Notes under the pieces: generated by a model
What the model was told of the DNA's origin: nothing
What the model saw: the letters and a program-made list of their open reading frames with translations, nothing else
Databases searched by the model: none
Program-made: the position numbers and the translations under genes
NCBI GenBank assembly: GCA_903848435.1
Contig: CAINGG010000470.1
Coordinates: 1 to 7,111 of the forward strand
Direction of reading: 5' to 3'
Source of the DNA: an uncultured Actinomycetes bacterium
GTDB lineage: Bacteria; Actinomycetota; Actinomycetes; S36-B12
Length of the DNA: 7,111 nucleotides
Shown: positions 5,535 to 7,111 of the stretch, in pieces
Layout of the letters: every line of letters starts with the position of its first letter
Numbering within the stretch: position 1 is the stretch's first letter

Positions 5535-7111
5535 TCTGCCGCCCGTGCCCGAAGCGAACGCTGCACGCCGTCACGGCCTTCGATCACCAAGCGTCGTAGC
5601 GCGGGGTTGAGGTCGTCGCGCGCCAAGAAGGCATCGGTCTGCCGGACGGTCTTGTCGTCGACGATGAGAGACGGATACATCCCCATGGCGATCGCCTGGC
5701 CCATCTCCATCGTCTGCGCGTCCCAGGTGGCGACGACCTGTCCGAAGAAGCGCTCGCGGAAGGGCGTGAGGATGGCGACCTGGTCGGGCTGGACGAAGCC
5801 CATGATCGTCGACTCCAGCACCGCGTTGGGAAGCTCGGTGCTCTCCATGATTTCCGCCCACGCAAGATCCTTGGCCTCGGGTGAGGGACGGGCAGCTCGC
5901 GCGAGCGCCGCCTGGCGACGCCCGGTGGCCGTGTCGTCGCGGTCGAGCTCGGCATGAATGGCGTCGAGTTCGGCGCGACCCGTGGCGGCCAGTCGCTGGA
6001 GCAGGAACCAGCGAAGGTCCGCGTCCACCGCTAGTCCGGGGAGGACGACGTTCCCGTCGAGCAAGCCCGCGACCGTGTCGAGATGCGCTTCGGATGTGGC
6101 GCACGCCGTGAAAGACCGGACGAAGGCGAGTTGGCTGTCCGAGCCTGCGTCGGCGGTGCGCATGAGGCCGTCCAGCGTGTCAGCCAAGCGCTGCAGGTAG
6201 CCGGGTCGATTCGCTGGATCGGCGAAGAGGTCGATCGCTGACTTGACCTGGCGCAAGGTTTGCTGCACCACGCTGATGTCGCTCTCGTAGGGCAGGCCGG
6301 AGATCACCAGCGCGACGTACTCACCGGTGGGGACCTCGGCATCGCGCACCATGTCCCAGGCGGCGCCCCACACCAGGGCGCGGGGCATCGATGCGGTGAA
6401 CTCGCCCAGGTGAGCCACGGCGGTGCGCCACGACCGATCGTCGAGCCGCACCTTCGTGAAGGTCAGGTCGTCGTCATTGAGCAGCAGCAGGTCGGGCTGC
6501 TTGGCGCCGGCGAGCTGCGGGACCTCCGTGCGCGGGCCGGTCACGTCGAGCTCGATGCGGTCGCGGCGTACCAGGCCGTCGGCGGTGAGGTCGTAGAGCC
6601 CGAGGGCCATCCGATGGGATCGCAGGGTGGGAGCGACCCCCTCCGGCAGGCGGGGCGGCTCCTGCAGGATGGCGACACTGGCGTAGGTGCCGTCGTCGTT
6701 GACGACGATGTCCGGGCGCATGAGGTTGACCCCGGAGGTCTGCAGCCACTCGGCCGTCCATCCCGACAGGTCCCGGCCCGACGCGGCCTCCAGCTCGCTC
6801 AGCAGGTCACTGAGCTCGGTATTGCCCCAGGCGTGCTTGGTGAAGTAGGCGTTGATGCCGCGATTGAAGTTGTCCTCGCCCACCCAGGCCACCAGTTGTC
6901 GCAGGGCGGACGCGCCCTTGGCGTAGGTGATGCCGTCGAAGTTCACGCGTACGGCATCGAGGTCGACCATGTCGGCAGCGATGGGGTGCGTCGATGGCAG
7001 TTGGTCTTGGCGGTAGGCCCATGCCTTGCGCAGGTTGCCGAAGGTCGTCCAGGCGTCGGAGTAGCGCGTCGCATGCACGTTGGCATGGTGCGCGGCCCAC
7101 TCGGCGAACGA
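5525..7111 (-). CDS. pepN: Aminopeptidase N (M1 zinc metallopeptidase), C-terminal part, cut by the window edge
   Basis: Seen: 528 residues remain, open at base 7111 and ending at TAG 5527-5525. The visible part opens with SFAEWAAHHA, which in M1 enzymes directly follows the glutamate that is the third zinc ligand (NESFAEW). That glutamate and the upstream HExxH and GAMEN motifs are therefore just outside the window. The catalytic tyrosine that stabilises the transition state is at fragment residue 63, in GITYAKGASALRQL, followed by LSGWTAEWLQTSG. The rest is the beta-sandwich and the helical ERAP1_C-like C-terminal domain, including FRERFFGQVVATWD. Known of the family: PepN removes N-terminal residues from peptides in the cytosol and full length is around 850 residues. 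The GTG at 7078 is internal and not a start. No frameshift or stop interrupts the visible part. Confidence 0.95.
   Translation of the reverse strand, partial: SFAEWAAHHANVHATRYSDAWTTFGNLRKAWAYRQDQLPSTHPIAADMVDLDAVRVNFDGITYAKGASALRQLVAWVGEDNFNRGINAYFTKHAWGNTELSDLLSELEAASGRDLSGWTAEWLQTSGVNLMRPDIVVNDDGTYASVAILQEPPRLPEGVAPTLRSHRMALGLYDLTADGLVRRDRIELDVTGPRTEVPQLAGAKQPDLLLLNDDDLTFTKVRLDDRSWRTAVAHLGEFTASMPRALVWGAAWDMVRDAEVPTGEYVALVISGLPYESDISVVQQTLRQVKSAIDLFADPANRPGYLQRLADTLDGLMRTADAGSDSQLAFVRSFTACATSEAHLDTVAGLLDGNVVLPGLAVDADLRWFLLQRLAATGRAELDAIHAELDRDDTATGRRQAALARAARPSPEAKDLAWAEIMESTELPNAVLESTIMGFVQPDQVAILTPFRERFFGQVVATWDAQTMEMGQAIAMGMYPSLIVDDKTVRQTDAFLARDDLNPALRRLVIEGRDGVQRSLRARAADAS

Overview
The window is high-GC, almost fully coding bacterial DNA. 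Only about 80 bases lie outside genes. The compact layout, GTG starts, 4-base gene overlaps, an actinobacterial-type MalQ with an N-terminal extension, and a DUF5130/TPM-like gene beside pepN all suggest a member of the Actinomycetota. I cannot place it below that level.

Layout. (a) Bases 1-1251, minus strand: N-terminal 417 residues of a prolyl-oligopeptidase-family (S9A) peptidase. It is cut by the left edge before its catalytic domain. (b) Bases 1252-1305: a 54-base divergent intergenic region with two promoter -10 boxes pointing outwards, each 6 bases from an ATG. (c) Bases 1306-2730, plus: an amidase-signature hydrolase with an intact Ser-Ser-Lys triad. (d) Bases 2727-4832, plus: malQ, 4-alpha-glucanotransferase (GH77), joined to the amidase by a GTGA overlap. 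(e) Bases 4842-5138, plus: a small single-pass membrane protein with its own promoter-like box embedded in the malQ stop codon. (f) Bases 5125-5508, plus: a DUF5130/TPM-like protein overlapping the previous gene by 14 bases. (g) Bases 5525-7111, minus: the C-terminal 528 residues of an M1 aminopeptidase N, convergent with (f) and cut by the right edge.

Functionally this is housekeeping turnover: two peptidases and an amidase break down peptides and amides, and MalQ remodels maltodextrins and glycogen-derived glucans. The amidase and malQ are probably co-transcribed, as are the small membrane protein and the DUF5130 protein.

I found no mobile element, CRISPR array, RNA gene or defence system, and no convincing previously undescribed system. 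The most informative signal is a repeated promoter arrangement (CCCTAGGST-like box, then exactly 6 bases, then ATG) at all three genes that appear to start a transcript. It implies leaderless mRNAs. The two least characterised genes are the small membrane protein and its overlapping DUF5130 partner.
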